Shown: positions 1 through 14,300, numbered from the stretch's first letter. The stretch: 64,000 bases of DNA from Argentina anserina (GCF_933775445.1 NC_065872.1:18352001-18416000), one strand, 5' to 3'. Translations and numbers: made by a program. The notes: generated from the letters alone by a model not told the origin.

Positions 1-1
1 G

Positions 2-1300
2 TGTTCCACTTCAAGACGAGCCCTAGATCTCCACGACCACAGCTTACAGATGCAACGTGGGTTCAAGGTGACTCTCAAACACGTGGATTCTGGAAGGAAC
101 CTTACCAAGCTCGAACGTCTTCAACGCCGAATCAAGCAAGGACGAAAGAGGCTGCAAAGGCTGCACGCAATGAAGCTCAAGAGCTCTGCATCACCTGATA
201 GCCATACCCGAGTTGAAACTCCGGTTCATGCAGGCATGGGAGAGTTTCTGATGACGTTATCGATTGGTTCTCCGGCAAAGAGCTTCTCAGCAATCGTGGA
301 CACCGGGAGTGATCTTATATGGACTCAGTGCGAGCCTTGCAAGCAGTGTTATAAGCAGCCAACCCCAATTTTCAACCCCAAAAAGTCTTCATCTTTCTCA
401 AAGGTGACATGTACAAGTGAGCTATGTGATGCTCTGCCCTCCTCGAAATGCAGTAACAAAAGCTGCGAGTACTACTACAGTTATGGCGATTCTTCATCAA
501 CTGAGGGGTTTCTCGCAACCGAAACTTTCTCTTTCGGAGACGTTTCCATTCCCAAAATCAGTTTTGGATGTGGGGAAGACAACGAGGGTGGCGGGTTCAG
601 CCAAGGTGCGGGGCTGGTAGGGTTAGGGCGCGGAACCTTGTCGTTGGTTTCGCAGCTCAAGGAGCCCAAGTTCTCCTATTGCCTTACATCCGTGGACGAC
701 ACGGAAAGTACGAGCACACTTCTGATGGGGTCAGTAGCAAGCTTAAACGGCACTACATCATCATCTGATGTTGCAAACATCAAAACCACCCCTTTGATCA
801 GAAACCCATTACAGCCTACTTTTTACTATCTTTCCCTTGAAGGAATCACTGTAGGGGGAACTCGCTTGTCTATCGATAAGGACACATTCGCCCTGGGAGA
901 TGATGGTGGCGGTGGCTTAATCATAGACTCTGGAACAACCCTTACCTATCTTGCCGAGGATGCTTACGATGCTGTTGCGAAAGAATTCTCTTCCCAGATG
1001 GACCTTCCTGAGAAAGATGCGGTCGACACGGTAGGGCTAGACTTGTGCTTCGAATTGCCAGAGGATGCTACCAAAGTAGAGGTGCCCAAGTTCGTATTTC
1101 ATTTCAAAGGTGCGGATCTGGAACTACCAAGTGAGAATTATATGATTGCCGATACGGGCGTGGGAGTCATTTGTTTGGCTGTTGGGAGCTCCGGCGATAT
1201 GTCCGTGTTTGGGAATTATCAGCAGCAGAATATGCTGGTTCTGCATGATCTAGTCAAGGAGACGATATCGTTTCTTCCTACAATATGCGACCAGTTATGA
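2..1300 (+). CDS. Nepenthesin-like aspartic protease (A1B family), 5' end outside window
   Basis: The frame is open from base 2, so the start codon and probable signal peptide lie upstream; the first ATG inside is at 50 (416 codons from there). Both catalytic motifs of a pepsin-fold aspartic endopeptidase are present: DTGSD, with the GAC codon at 299-301, and DSGTT, with GAC at 926-928. Between them is the Cys-rich insert typical of plant nepenthesins (CEPCKQCY, then CTSELC and KCSNKSC) and the flap motif YSYGDSSSTEG. The N-terminal part before residue 60 resembles a propeptide (LKHVDSG, LERLQRRIKQG). Family members are secretory or extracellular proteases that cleave at acidic pH. The gene ends with TGA at 1298-1300; an AATAAT element near 1349 may be the polyadenylation signal. 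No frameshift or missing catalytic residue is seen. The exact biological substrate cannot be told. Confidence 0.93.
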   Translation, partial: CSTSRRALDLHDHSLQMQRGFKVTLKHVDSGRNLTKLERLQRRIKQGRKRLQRLHAMKLKSSASPDSHTRVETPVHAGMGEFLMTLSIGSPAKSFSAIVDTGSDLIWTQCEPCKQCYKQPTPIFNPKKSSSFSKVTCTSELCDALPSSKCSNKSCEYYYSYGDSSSTEGFLATETFSFGDVSIPKISFGCGEDNEGGGFSQGAGLVGLGRGTLSLVSQLKEPKFSYCLTSVDDTESTSTLLMGSVASLNGTTSSSDVANIKTTPLIRNPLQPTFYYLSLEGITVGGTRLSIDKDTFALGDDGGGGLIIDSGTTLTYLAEDAYDAVAKEFSSQMDLPEKDAVDTVGLDLCFELPEDATKVEVPKFVFHFKGADLELPSENYMIADTGVGVICLAVGSSGDMSVFGNYQQQNMLVLHDLVKETISFLPTICDQL

Positions 1301-2090
1301 TGTTGTTTTCTGTGTGCACGCATTGTTTTCTGTGTTGTCATGAATTTCAATAATGTCATTCTTCTCTCTATTGAGGTAGAGAAAACGCTAGGTTGATCTG
1401 TATATCTACTAGGGTACGACCGTACTCAAACTCTTTATTACATGTATGTACATATAATTTGTAACTCAACCGTATATATACAATTTGTTTTGGTACATCT
1501 CACCCCTTTTAATTAAGTTCACTAGAACAGACTTTCTCAACAAGATTGCATAGCGTAAGCAATCCAAGGACTGCTAATTCTTAAAAATGTCTCTATGAAA
1601 TCTGACAATGTATTCGGTAGACGCAGAGAAGCGACAGAGAGCAAGAACCAAATAATTTGTTAATTAGAAAAACCCCCGGACTGAGGTTGAACCCTGCAGA
1701 CTTTAACCCCCGAAGGCCTATACTGCAAAGCAGTTCACTAAAATGAATGGGAAGTACATAAGAACTTACAACCAGGCCGAATAGCTCTGATCTTTGCTAT
1801 TTCTCACACTCTCACTAGACTCTGCTGGATGGATGCAAATGCAATCTGACTATCACCACCTTATCGCCTTTGGTATAATAATTCATCAACCAGTTTAACT
1901 GAGCTACTGTACACGAGTAAGGAGTAACTTGGTGAAAAAACTATTGGAGTTATGGACTGTTACAAACTTACAAAAATCTAATCTTCTCAAAACAGAAAAA
2001 AAACTTACAAAAGTAACAGCCGTATGGTGATGTGATATTAGCAAAAAGGGAACAGAATAGGATTTTCCACGACAGTAGATCAACCAGCTC
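1301..2090. other. Intergenic region between convergent genes
   Basis: AT-rich DNA with no credible coding frame. It should hold the 3' UTRs of the protease (+) and of the membrane-protein gene on the minus strand, whose stop codon is at 2091-2093. No repeat or mobile element was recognised. Confidence 0.5.
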
Positions 2091-2396
2091 CTACATCTTC
2101 AACTCATTTTCTGTCGGATTTGAACGAGGATTCTGATTTTTGGCAGAGCTGAAATACACAGAAGGGAGCGAATGAGAGAGACTAGTACCATATTTTTCTG
2201 GGATTTTGTTACGAAGAACGGAAAACAAAGTAAAGGTAAATATGAAAGGTAGGGAAGACGTATAAATACTTTTCAAAGCTAGAATGAAGTATGGTGCTTT
2301 GCGGGTAATGAAGAAGAGTTACTTCTCTAGCTGTTGCAACTGCTGGCTCTGGAGACCGTTGTGTTTTGATATTTGGAACAGTTGTGGAGCTGATCC
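2091..2396 (-). CDS. Exons 2 and 3 of the membrane protein gene
   Basis: Exon 2 (2396-2270) begins after CTCATAG and continues the codon left open by exon 1, giving a Gly-Ile-Ser-Ser start and the motif [10 protein letters not shown]. Exon 3 (2148-2091) follows a 121-bp intron with TTTCAG acceptor and ends NELKM and TAG. Phases of both introns agree with each other and with exon 1. That three-way agreement is the main reason to assign these small exons to a gene whose first exon lies 25 kb away. Confidence 0.7.
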
Positions 2397-5300
2397 CTAT
2401 GAGAAAAATTGAATAACGTTCAGATATATTTACAGACATGAGTGTGGCTAAATGGAGGTGTTAGGCGGCTGGGCGGATCCTGGGCATTTTTTGTTTGTTT
2501 TAGATTTTAAGTTTGATTCGGATACAAAAGAAGTACTTGAATAATATGGAGAAGAAGAATTTGATGAGCTCCGAGGGATTATGCTTGCAGAAATGCATTC
2601 CTGTTGTTTGAATTGTTTTTCTTAATTTCCAAAAGGTTGGTGAATTGTGTTTCTTATTATTGATTTTCCTAAGTTCATTGTTGTTGAATTGTATTTCTTT
2701 TTTTTTCCTAAGAGGCTAAGATCATTAGATCAATATTGTTGAACATTTCTAAGGATTATGAACATATGTATTTTCAGTATTCTAGACATTATATATATTT
2801 TTTACATTAATTTCATGCATTATATAATTATTTGTTATTAAAAATTTAAAATATATACAAAAATACAAATCCGATTAATCCTTTAAGCGCTGGTTTTCAG
2901 CTGTCCGCCTGATTAACGTCTAGCGATTTTTAGAACATTGTATACTATACTTGTCTCTTACTACTGCATGTTCTATTGTTTGGGACCTTGATGGTCTACA
3001 TCTGTAAAATGACTTCAATATGAGCTGTGGAAAACAGTATGTAACTAATGAACTAAACACACGGTTACAGATATAAATAAATTGGGAACTTTCAGCCTGT
3101 GATAGACTTAGCAATAAATAGATACCATTCTCATTTTCACTGGTCTGATATCATCAAATGTCTAGATAAGCTGTAATCAAGCGGAAATTGCCAAAAACTT
3201 AGTATAAAAATCAATGTGGTCAAAGGCGACGCCGAGACGACGCCGATGCGCGCTTCAGTGCGGGGCGGGGATGAAAAGCCTCGCTGGTTCTAACGCCGAC
3301 GCGGTGCTGGAAAGGAGACGCCCAGAGCTGTGAGGCGGAGCTGAGAAACGAATGCGAGGTGCGACCCGTCCAAACGATCCGTTTCAAGGAAGAAGACGAA
3401 GACTTTCTTCTTATTTCCTTCCCGTCCAAACAACCCGTCGTTTTTTAATTAAACCAACTTCCATTCGACCTATAATCATCCGTCGTTTGGGATGTTAATT
3501 AAACATACATTCCATTCGACCTTATAATTATCAACACCCCCTCTCAGCCTCTCCATTCTCTCAGCCGCTTGGTCGTCTCCATTCTTTCTGCTCTCAGTCT
3601 ATTGTCTCATTTGTGAACTGGGAGTAATTAAGGTATGGTGTATGTAGATGATATAATGCTTTAATTAGACTAATCATATTTGGTCAATATTTGTTGTCAC
3701 TGACGAATCAACCCGAATGTTTTCATTGCCTCTGCAGTCTACACACATCAAATTCCAGCCTCAGTTTTTCTACCTGATCTGGTCTCTATCAAGTTAGTTA
3801 TCGTTGCTACTCTCTATTAGTTTATCTTAGTTTTTTGTAAATGGTTATGTTGATTTGCTCACTGTTGGGTTTTTGTTGTTTGTGTGTGATTGTGTTTGTC
3901 ACGACCCCAAAATTTCGAGTATGAAACTCAAATTTCGAAGTCATGAAAAACTCTAAAACAATCTCAATAAATCGAAATCATTTTAATGTCACAGCGGATC
4001 ATTTCTGAGTTCAAAATACAACTCAGTCAAACCGATTATTACAAACCAAATTTATAATTCGACATTATAACAAATGAAAATGTATAAATCCTCACAAAAT
4101 CCTCACATAAATCACACAAAATCCTTACCACAAGATGGAAATAAATAACTTCAAGTCCTCTGAGTGGTCCGTCGTTTTCTTCTAATCCACACCTACGGAA
4201 TTATCCCCTACACCATTGAATAGGTGCACCAGGATTGTAAACACAAACCCGGTAAGCTTTTCAGCTCGTATGAGTAAAACAACAAATACAACTCTCATCA
4301 ATATATATACGAAAATCCATAAAACATCATTTATAAACGCACTCATGACTCATTAGATGGCCCATCTGGTTGTCTAATAATGTGAAAATATATATGCTCA
4401 TGAGAAGTTGGGCAACCCTTTGGTTTACCCAAATGCATTTATAATACGGGTACTCATGAGCGATGGTACACCTCTGTTACCCCTCATGTAGTACGCCGCC
4501 GACATTGGACAACCACCTGTTATCCAATATCAAAAATATGGGTACTCATAAGCCGATAACCCATCTGTTACCTCTTATGTAGTACCCCGGCAGACAGACT
4601 AGAGCTCTAACTGTATCGTAACTTTCGCTTGGCCAAAGGCTAGGTTCTGATATGCCAACACGTCTGAAGACTGGTCCGAAGACAGAAAAACACGTCCGAA
4701 GACATAAACACGTCCGAAGACAACAACACATCCGAAGACAACAACACGTCCGAAGACATAAATACGTACGAAGACAAAACGATTTAACAAACTCCATGTT
4801 AAACCACATTCAATGAACATCACATCATATTGGACAAAATTGAATCAACATGCTCAATATATAAATCTCAACACCAAAATGAACTTATTCACAACGGAAA
4901 TTACGATAGTATATTATATAGGAAACCATATATATGTACCTATTTACCATTTATACACATATATAATCCATTATATCAAATACATATCGTAGTTCATTCT
5001 TTAAATTATAACATATTCTTGAATCTCCACAAGGGTAGATTCGTCGTTGTGAGATTTTACTCACCTTATAATCTCGAGTGTAATACCACGATTCCGAAAG
5101 CAAATCCTTTAATTGAATTATCGATCACCTTAAAAAGATAAAAAGTGAGTTTAGAATCGTTACGTAAAACCTTAAATGCCGAAACAGTAAAAATATTTTA
5201 TTGTTCAGCAATTTCGGGTTTTTACGAATTTACTGTTCACGTATTACTGTAGAAATACATATTAAATACGTATTTCAGTACGAGTACATACTATTTACGT

Positions 5301-8300
5301 ATTTTTGTACGCATGCATACTATTCAAATGTAAATACTGTTTCAGTAAATAATAATTACCGATTTACCCTTCTGAAATTACTTTTACATTTATTGAATGT
5401 AACTTACATTTACATTTACCGTACGTAAAATAAATTTACATGTACTGTACGTAAATTACTTTTTACATCCACCGTAAGAAAAAATAAATTTTTAAAAAAT
5501 TACTGTTTCGAAAACACTATTCACTGTGGCAGTGCGTGGCGCCTACGCGCCGAGCCTAAGACCGGCGCGAACAAGCCACCGCCGCCCCAAAACCTTTCCT
5601 TTTCCTTCCTCCGCCCTTCCCACGGCCTCACGCCGCCTCTAGGCCCCTTCACGCTCCCACACGTGCTGCCTAAGGCGGCGGTGTTCACCATTCCATCCCC
5701 TCCTCCAATCCTACTCCGATCTCCTCCACAATCCATCCAAAACAACCCAAATTCACACAACAATAATCACAACATCCAATATAGTCGAAAACCTCACCTA
5801 TTCCCGGCCTTGGAAGCACCGAAGCTCGTCGGAGAGCTTGGACCAGCTGTGCTGGGTTCGGGTGAGGTGCGGCGAGGCTTCACGGCGGCGAGATGGATCG
5901 CGTCTTGCTCAGAGGAGGGTGGAGTCGAGCCTGCGAGGGCGTAGGTGCATGCGGTCAGGACCACGTCGCTCGGAGTTGGGAGATCGGCAGCGAAATTTTT
6001 TCGGAGAGGGAGAGAGACTCGGGGAGGGAGAGAGAGAAGAGAGAGAAGGAGGAAGGAGGCGCGGGGTGAGGGAGGAAGTGGGTTTCCGAAAATGGAAACC
6101 CTACTTCAGAAAAGTTTCCTTTTATACTCGCCTCCAAAATTGGAAACTAACTTCTGTCGTTAATAACTTTCATGTCCGACATCTGATTCAAACATGAGAC
6201 ATGTCCACAAACTTGTATCGACGAGCTCTACGAGTTTCATGAAGGAAGTTTTCATAAACGAGCGACGGAGCAAAAGTCGATTCTCACGTCGCGGAAACGT
6301 AACGTTTTTCTAAATCACATTTCCAGTATCGGTTCCGTTTTCGATTACGTAAGTCGCAAAGCGAAAAAAACACGTTTAAAGAATTTCACAAACTTTATAA
6401 CTTTATAATCAATCCAATAAATCGTTCCAAAAAAAATCGGGTTATTACAATCTACCACCCTTAAAGGAATTTCATCCCGAAATTCAAATTCTTCACACAA
6501 CAAACAATTGTGGATATCTTGTTGTAATAACCCGATTTTTTTTTGAACAAATTAATGTATTGTTTCTATGTCACGACCCCAAAATTTCGAGAATAACACT
6601 CAAATTTCAAAGTCATGAAAAACAATAAAACAATTTCAATGGATCAAAATCATTTTAAATGCCACAGCGGATCATCTCTGAGTTCATAATACAACTCAGT
6701 ATCTAACCGATTATTACAAACCAAATTATAATTCGACATTATACAAATGGAAATGTATAATCCTCACAGCAATCTCACAAGATAGTCATACAAAATCCTC
6801 ACACAAATTGGAAATAAATAACTTCGAGTCCTCTGAGCGGTCCGTCAATTCCCGCTAATCCACACATGCGGAGTTATCCACTACACCATCGAATTGGTGC
6901 ACCGGGATTGTAAACACAAACTCGGTAAGCTTTACAGCTCGTATGATTAAAAACAACAATAAAACTCGCATATAAATATATACGGAAATCCACAAAAACA
7001 TCAAATATAAATGCACTCATGAGTCAATGGGCGGCCCGTCTGGTTGTCCAAAATATAAAAAGGAAACTGCTCGTGAGAAATTGGGAAACCCCTATGTTTA
7101 CCCAAATGCATTTATAATACGGGTACTAATGAACACTAGTACACATCTGTTACCCCTCACGTAGTACACTGCCGATATTAGGCAACCTTCTGCTACCCAC
7201 ATCCAAAAATATGAGTACTCATGAGCCGATAACCCATCTGATACCTCTCATGCAGTACTCCGGCAGACAGACTAGAGCTCTAACTGTATCGTAACTTTCG
7301 CCCGGCCAAAGGCTAGGTTCCGACATGCCAAACACGTGCAAAGACTGGTCCGAAGACATAAACACGTCCGAAGACAAAAATCACGTCTGAAGACGTCAAT
7401 CACGTCCGAAGACAAAACGTTTTAACAAACTCCATGTTAAAACTACATACAATAATCATCACCTCATATTGTACAAATTAACTCGACAATGTCAATATAT
7501 AATTCTCGTCATCAAAAAGACATACTCAAAATGAATTCATAACAGTATATAATATAGCAAACTATATATATGTACCTATTTACCATTTATATAAATATAT
7601 ATATACATATATATATATATATATTCCACTATATCATATACATGTCGTATTTCAATATTTAAAACTCTTGAAAAATCTTGAATCTCCGCAAGGGTAGATT
7701 CGTAAATATGTGAGATTTTACTCACCTTATAAACTCGAGCGTAATTCCACAATTCCGACAGTAACTCCTTTCCTTGATTTAACGATCACCTTGAAAAGAT
7801 AAGAAAAGAGTTTAGAATCGTTACATAAACCTTTAAATGCTGAAACAGTAATAACATGTTACTGTTCAGCAATTTATAGTTTACGAATTTACTGTTCACG
7901 AATTTACTATTCATGTATTTACTATTCACGTATTCCTGCAAAAATACACATCAATTACGTATACATAATGTTTACGTATTTTCTATACGTATGAATACTA
8001 TTCAAATGTAAATACTATCTCAATAAATAATAATTACTTAATTACCCTTCTGAAATTACTTTTTACATTTACATTTACCGTACGTAAAATAAATTTACAT
8101 TTACCATATGTAAATCACATTTTTACATTCACCGTCGTAAAAATAAATTTTTACAATTACTGTTTACGAAAGACTGTTCACGCGCCGCCGCACGTGGCGG
8201 CGCGTGGGGTACACGCGCCACTCGCCGGCGACCGCGCGTGGGGCCCACGTGCCTACTCCGACACCGTTGCGTATCACGCCACCTCCGCCCCAAAACCATT

Positions 8301-11300
8301 CATTTTTCCCCCTCTTCCTCCCCACGGCCTCACGCCGCCTCTAAGCCACCCCACGTTACCCCAAACGCCACCTAAGGTGGCGGTAACTTCACCAAAATCC
8401 TCCTCCACCGATTGCCTCCAATTCGAATCAAAACAAACACAAATTCACAACAAAGCATCACAACCATCAATTGGATCGAAACCTCACCTATTCTCGGTGT
8501 TGGGAGCACCGGAGCTCGTCGGAGAGCTCGGACCAGTCGTGCGAGGTTCGGTGCGGCGCAGCGAGGCTTCCTGGTGGCGAGCTGGATCACGTCTTGCTCG
8601 GAGGAGAGTCGCGTCGTGGTAGCGAGGCCGCTGGTGCCGGCGGTGAGGAACACGGCCCTTGGAGGAGGGAGATCGGCGATCGATTTTCGGAGAGGGAGAG
8701 AGACTCGGGTTAGAGAGAGAGAGAAAGAGGGAAAATGGGAGAGGGAGGCGCGGGGTGTGGGTTTCCAGAAATGGAAACCCAAACTCCATTACAAGAACTG
8801 CCAACTTAGCTTGTGAGAATTTATCTTGCGCCTCACCCTGTATGATCCTTGAGATTAATGTAGGTTGCACAGTGACACTACCAAGAAAGACCTTTGGTTC
8901 TCCTCCCGATGGTACCAAGTCAAACTCTTATGCAGTTTCGAGCATAAACCATTCTTGAACCATAATTGAAGCTATCACACCTCTCGGTTTCCTGCTCAAG
9001 GCATCGGCCACCACATTTGCTTTCCCTGGGTGATACTCCAATGTGAAGTCGTAATCCTTGAGGAGTTCCATCCATCTCCTCTGCCTCATATTCAATTCCT
9101 TCAGTGAGAATAGATACTTGAAACTCTTATGATCAGAAAAGAGTTGAAATTTCTCACCATACAAGTAATGTCTCCAAATCTTCAAGGCGAAGACAACTGC
9201 AACGAGCTCTAGATCGTGAGTGGGGTAGTTATTCTCATGCATCTTTAACTGTCTAGAGGCATACGCAACAACTCCTCCATGCTTCATCAACACACAACCC
9301 AAGCCCTGGTGTGAAGCATCACTGTAAATGACATAATCGCCACTACTAGAGGGAATCGTCAACAGTGGAGCTGTGGTCAAACTGGTCTTTAGTTTGTTGA
9401 ATGCCTCCTTACATGCTTCCGTCCACATAAACGGAACATCTTTCTTGGTCAACTTGGTCAATGACGATGCAATACTAGAAAACCCTTCGATAAACCTCCT
9501 GTAGTAACTTGCCACACCAAGGAAACTACGAATCTCTGTGGGGTTCTTTGGACGACCCCAACTCTTTACTGCCTCCACTTTTGACGAGTCTACTAATACT
9601 CCATCCTTTGGGACGACATGACTGAGGAACTTGACCTCATCTTTCCAGAATTCACATTTCTCGAGCTTGGCGTACAATCTTGCTTCCTTTAAGGTCTGCA
9701 ACACTGTTCTCTGATGCACCACATGCTCTTCCTGTGACTTTGAGTATATCAGAATGTCATCCACAAACACCACAACAAACTCGTCCAAGTACCGGCTAAA
9801 AACATGGTTCATCAAACTCATAAAGACAGCTGGTGCATTTGTTAAACCAAATGGCATGACCACAAACTCATAGTGTCCATACTAGGTCCTGAAGGTCGTC
9901 TTCGATATATCTTCTTCTTTCACCCTGAGTTGATGATATCCGGATCTCAAATCGATCTTAGAGAACACCGTAGCAACTTTAAGCTGATCGAACAAATCAT
10001 CAATCCTAGGTAAGGGATACCTATTCTTGATGGTTACCTTGTTCTGTTCCCTATAGTCCACACATAACCGCAGAGAACCATCTTTCTTTTTCACGAACAG
10101 AACCGGTGCTCCCCAAGGTGAAACACTAGGTCTAATGAACCCTTGGTCCAGTAGTTCATCGATCTGCACCTTCAACTCTTTAAGTTCGTTTTGTCCCATT
10201 CTATAAGGCGTCTTTGATATAGGTGTCGTACCATGTATCACATCAATGCAGAAATCTACAACTCCCCGAGGAGGTAACCCTGGTATCTCTTGGAACACCT
10301 CGATATACTCAGATACTACCACAATATCTGCAATAGTTACTTTCTGATCTACCGATTTCACATGTTTCAAAACTCCTGTTCTCATGGCATTATCTGACCT
10401 GAGGCAACGATAACGAAACACTGGTTCCCCGGGTCTATGAAAGGACACCACCATGTCAAAACAATCAATCACCGCGTGCTGCGGCCTGAACCAATCAATT
10501 CCTAGGATCACATCATAGGTGTGGTCCGGAATCACTATCAACGAAGCAGAGAACTCTCTACTTCCAATCACAATAGGACAAGCCTTGTAGATTGTGTCCA
10601 GTTTGAGACACACTCCAAGGGGTGAAGTGACTCATAAAGAGTTCCCAAGAGGTGTAGGAATCAATCCTAACATCTTCACTACCGAAATAGCAATAAATGA
10701 ATGTGATGCTCCCGTATCGAACAGTACTCTAGCAAGGTAGTCAAAAAGTGATAAAGTACCTTCCACTCATGTGTCTCGCTGACCCACTACAAACACCCTA
10801 GCTTGACCCGCTGGTAACTGTCTCTGCTGATGGTCCTGTCTACCCGGTTGGGGTCGGGTACAGTCCCTAGCCATATGTCCCACTAGTCCGCACCTGTAGC
10901 AGCCTGCTCTCTTTGGTTTCGGACATGCTGTGGCATAGTGCCCCATTTCGTTGCAAACGAAACACCTCACTGATTCCAACGGTCTAACAGGTGCATTCCT
11001 GACAGATGGAGATGTTGTCTTAGCCGGAATCTGATAGTAGGGTCTTGGCCTCTTCCATGATCAACCCTTTGGCCCTGAGTGCCCACTGCCTGAACTGATT
11101 GCCTTGCCTTTTCCTTTAGCCTCTCTATCTCTCACATCTCCTCCTCTAGTCTTATCTGCCTGCTCCAAATTCATGGCACTCTCATACATTAACTCCTTGG
11201 TAGACAGACAAAGCGCTGATATGATGGTCTTGTATTCTTGTTTAAGCCCTTGTAGAAACTTCAGGGCTAAGGAGGTCACACCCATTGGCATGACATACTG

Positions 11301-14300
11301 GTACAATTGTGAAAAACGAGCATCATACTCTCTGACTGTCATATCTCCCTGTGCTAGCTCAAGGAACTCAAGCTCTAAATTCTCCTGCACTGTAGCTGGA
11401 AAATACTTTTCTTGGAAGAGAGCCGTGAACCCATCCCAGGTGAAGGTAGACACATCTACCGTCTGCCTCATACTCTTCCACCAATCTAGTGCATCATCTT
11501 TCGAAAAGAATGTAGCTATCTTCCTCTTCTCTATCTCATAGCACTCTATCATCTCAAAGTAGGTTTCCATGCTCTTGATCCAATGGTCCGCTACCATATG
11601 ATCCAGGCCTCCATGAAATGACGGCGCTGACAGAGCATTGATGTCCTTGATCAGCTTTAGCACACGACCATCGTCTCTAACGACAGTAGCAGTATCAACC
11701 TGTTCTTCCCGTGGAGCAGCCTCCTCATAAAGGTTCTCCACATTACGGACTCGGCCTGCACCCCTACCTCGGCCTCGACCTCTCGCCCGTCCTCGGCCCT
11801 GTCGACGGCCCTTTTCCAAATTCATCACCTTCAAACAATTAAACACTTAGTCAATACATGTGAAGTCTTGAATTCGACAAAATAGATCAAACATATATTA
11901 ATCATGAAATTTCCGAAGAAGGTGAATCATCGAAGTATTGTCATAATACTTCCTAGAGGACCAAACCTTACGGCATGGCACCTAACACTCTCGTGTACCC
12001 AGCGACATATCAATACCGAAGAGCATGTGATGGGGGCCCGCTACAGTCGGGTCATCGCTCTTAGATGATATTGATAATCGCCAAATACGCACTTAGGCTC
12101 TAATACCAACTGTCACGATCCCAAAATTTCGAGTATGAAACTCAAATTTCGAAGTCATGAAAAACTCTAAAACTATCTCAATAAATCGAAATCATTTTAA
12201 TGTCACAGCGGATCATTTTTTAGTTCAAAATACAAATCATTCAAACCGAATATTACAAACCAAATTTATAATTCGACAATATAACAAATGGAAATGTATA
12301 AATCCTCACAAAAATCCACACAAAATCCTCACCACAAGATGGAAATAAATAACTTCAAGTCCTCTGAGTGGTCAGTTGTCTTCCGCTAATCCACACCTAT
12401 GAAATTATCCCCTACACCATCGAATAGGTGCACCGGGATTGTAAACACAAACCCGGTAAGCTTTTCAGCTCGTATGAGTAAAACAACAAATACAACTCGC
12501 ATAAATATATATACGAAAATCCATAAACCATCAATTATAAACACACTCATGACTCATTCGACGGCCCATCTGGTTGTCTAATAATGTGAAAATATATATG
12601 CTCATGAGAAGTTGGGTAACCCTTTGGTTTACCCAAATGCATTTATAATACGGGTACTCATGAGCGATGATACACCTCTGTTACCCCTCATGTAGTACGC
12701 CGCTGACATTGGACAACCACCTGTTATCCAATAGCAAAAATATGGGTACTCATAAGTCGATAACCCATATGTTACCTCTTATATAGTACCCCGGCAGACA
12801 GACTAGAGCTCTAACTGTATCGTAACTTTCGCCCGGGTAAAGGCTAGGTTCCGACATGCCAACACATCCGAAGACTAGTCCGATGACAGAAAAACACGTC
12901 CGAAGACATAAACACGTCCGAAGACAAAATCACGTCCGAAGACAAAATCACGTCCGAAGACAACAACACGTCCGAAGACAACAACATGCCCGAAGACATA
13001 AATACGTCCGAAGACAAAACGATTTAACAAACTCCATGTTAAACCACATTCAATAAACATCACATCATATTGGACAAAATCTAATCAACATGCTCAATAT
13101 ATAAATCTCAACACCAAAATGAACTTATTCACAACGGAAATTACGATAGTATATAATATAGCAAACCATATATATGTACCTATTTACCATTTATACACAT
13201 ATATAATCCATTATATCAAATACATATCATAGTTCATTCTTTAAATTATAGCATATTCTTGAATCTCCATAAGGGTAGATTTGTCGTTGTGAGATTTTAC
13301 TCACCTTATAATCTCGAGTGTAATTCCACGATTCCGAAAGCAAATCTTTTACTTGAAATATCGATCACCTTGAAAAGATAAGAAATGAGTTTAAAATCAT
13401 TATGTAAAACCTTAAATGTCGAAACAGTAAAAATGTTTTATTGTTCAGCAATTTCTGGTTTTTACGAATTTACTGTTCATGTATTTACTATTCACGTATT
13501 ACTGTACAAATATATAGTAAATACGTATTTATGTACAAGTACATACTCTTTACGTATTCTTGTACGTATGCATACTATTTAAATGTAAATACTCTCTTAG
13601 TAAATAATAATTACCGATTTACTCTTCTGAAATTACTTTTATATTTACTTAATGTAATTTACATTTACATTTACCGTATGTAAAATAAATTTACATTTAC
13701 TGTACGTAAATTACTTTTTACATCCACCGTAAGTAAAAATTCCTTTTATACCCGTCTCCACCTTATCGAAAACACTATTCACGCGCTGCCGCACGTGGCG
13801 GCGCGCGCCACTCACTATGGCAGCGCGTGGGGCCCATGCACCGAGCCTAAGACCGGCGCGTAGCAGGCCACCGCTGCCCCAAAACCTCTCATTTTCCTAC
13901 CTCCGCCCTTCCCACGGCCTCACGCCACCTCTAGGCTCTTTCACGCCCCCACACGCGCCGCCTAGGGCGGCAGTGTTCACCATTCCATCCCCTACTCCGA
14001 TCTCCTCCACAATCCATCCAAAACAACCCAAATTCACACAGCAATGATCACAACATCCAATATAGTCGAAACCTCACCTATTCCCGGCCTTGGAAGCACC
14101 AGAGCTCGTCGGAGAGCTTAGACCAGCTGTGCTGGGTTCGAGTGAGGTGCGGCGAGGCTTCACGGCGGCGAGATGGATCGCGTCTTGCTCGGAGGAGGGT
14201 GGATTCGAGCCTGCGACGACGTAGGTGCCGGCGGTGAGGACCACGTCGCTCGGAGATGGGAGATCGGCGGCTAAATTTTTTCGGAGAGGGAGAGAGACTC

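Noticed and set aside
4599..4823. Phe/Gly/Val repeat frame on the minus strand in LTR A
   Set aside because: The same tandem array read on the other strand.
5838..6197. Arg/Glu-rich frames in LTR A, with counterparts in other LTRs
   Set aside because: These arise from the GA-rich leader of the LTR and change with indels between copies.
7590..7630. Long TA run considered as a regulatory or cruciform site
   Set aside because: A simple AT microsatellite within the LTR; similar runs occur in most copies.
12856..13056. Repetitive VRRQ-type frame in LTR C
   Set aside because: Translation of the CGTCCGAAGACA tandem array; not a protein gene.
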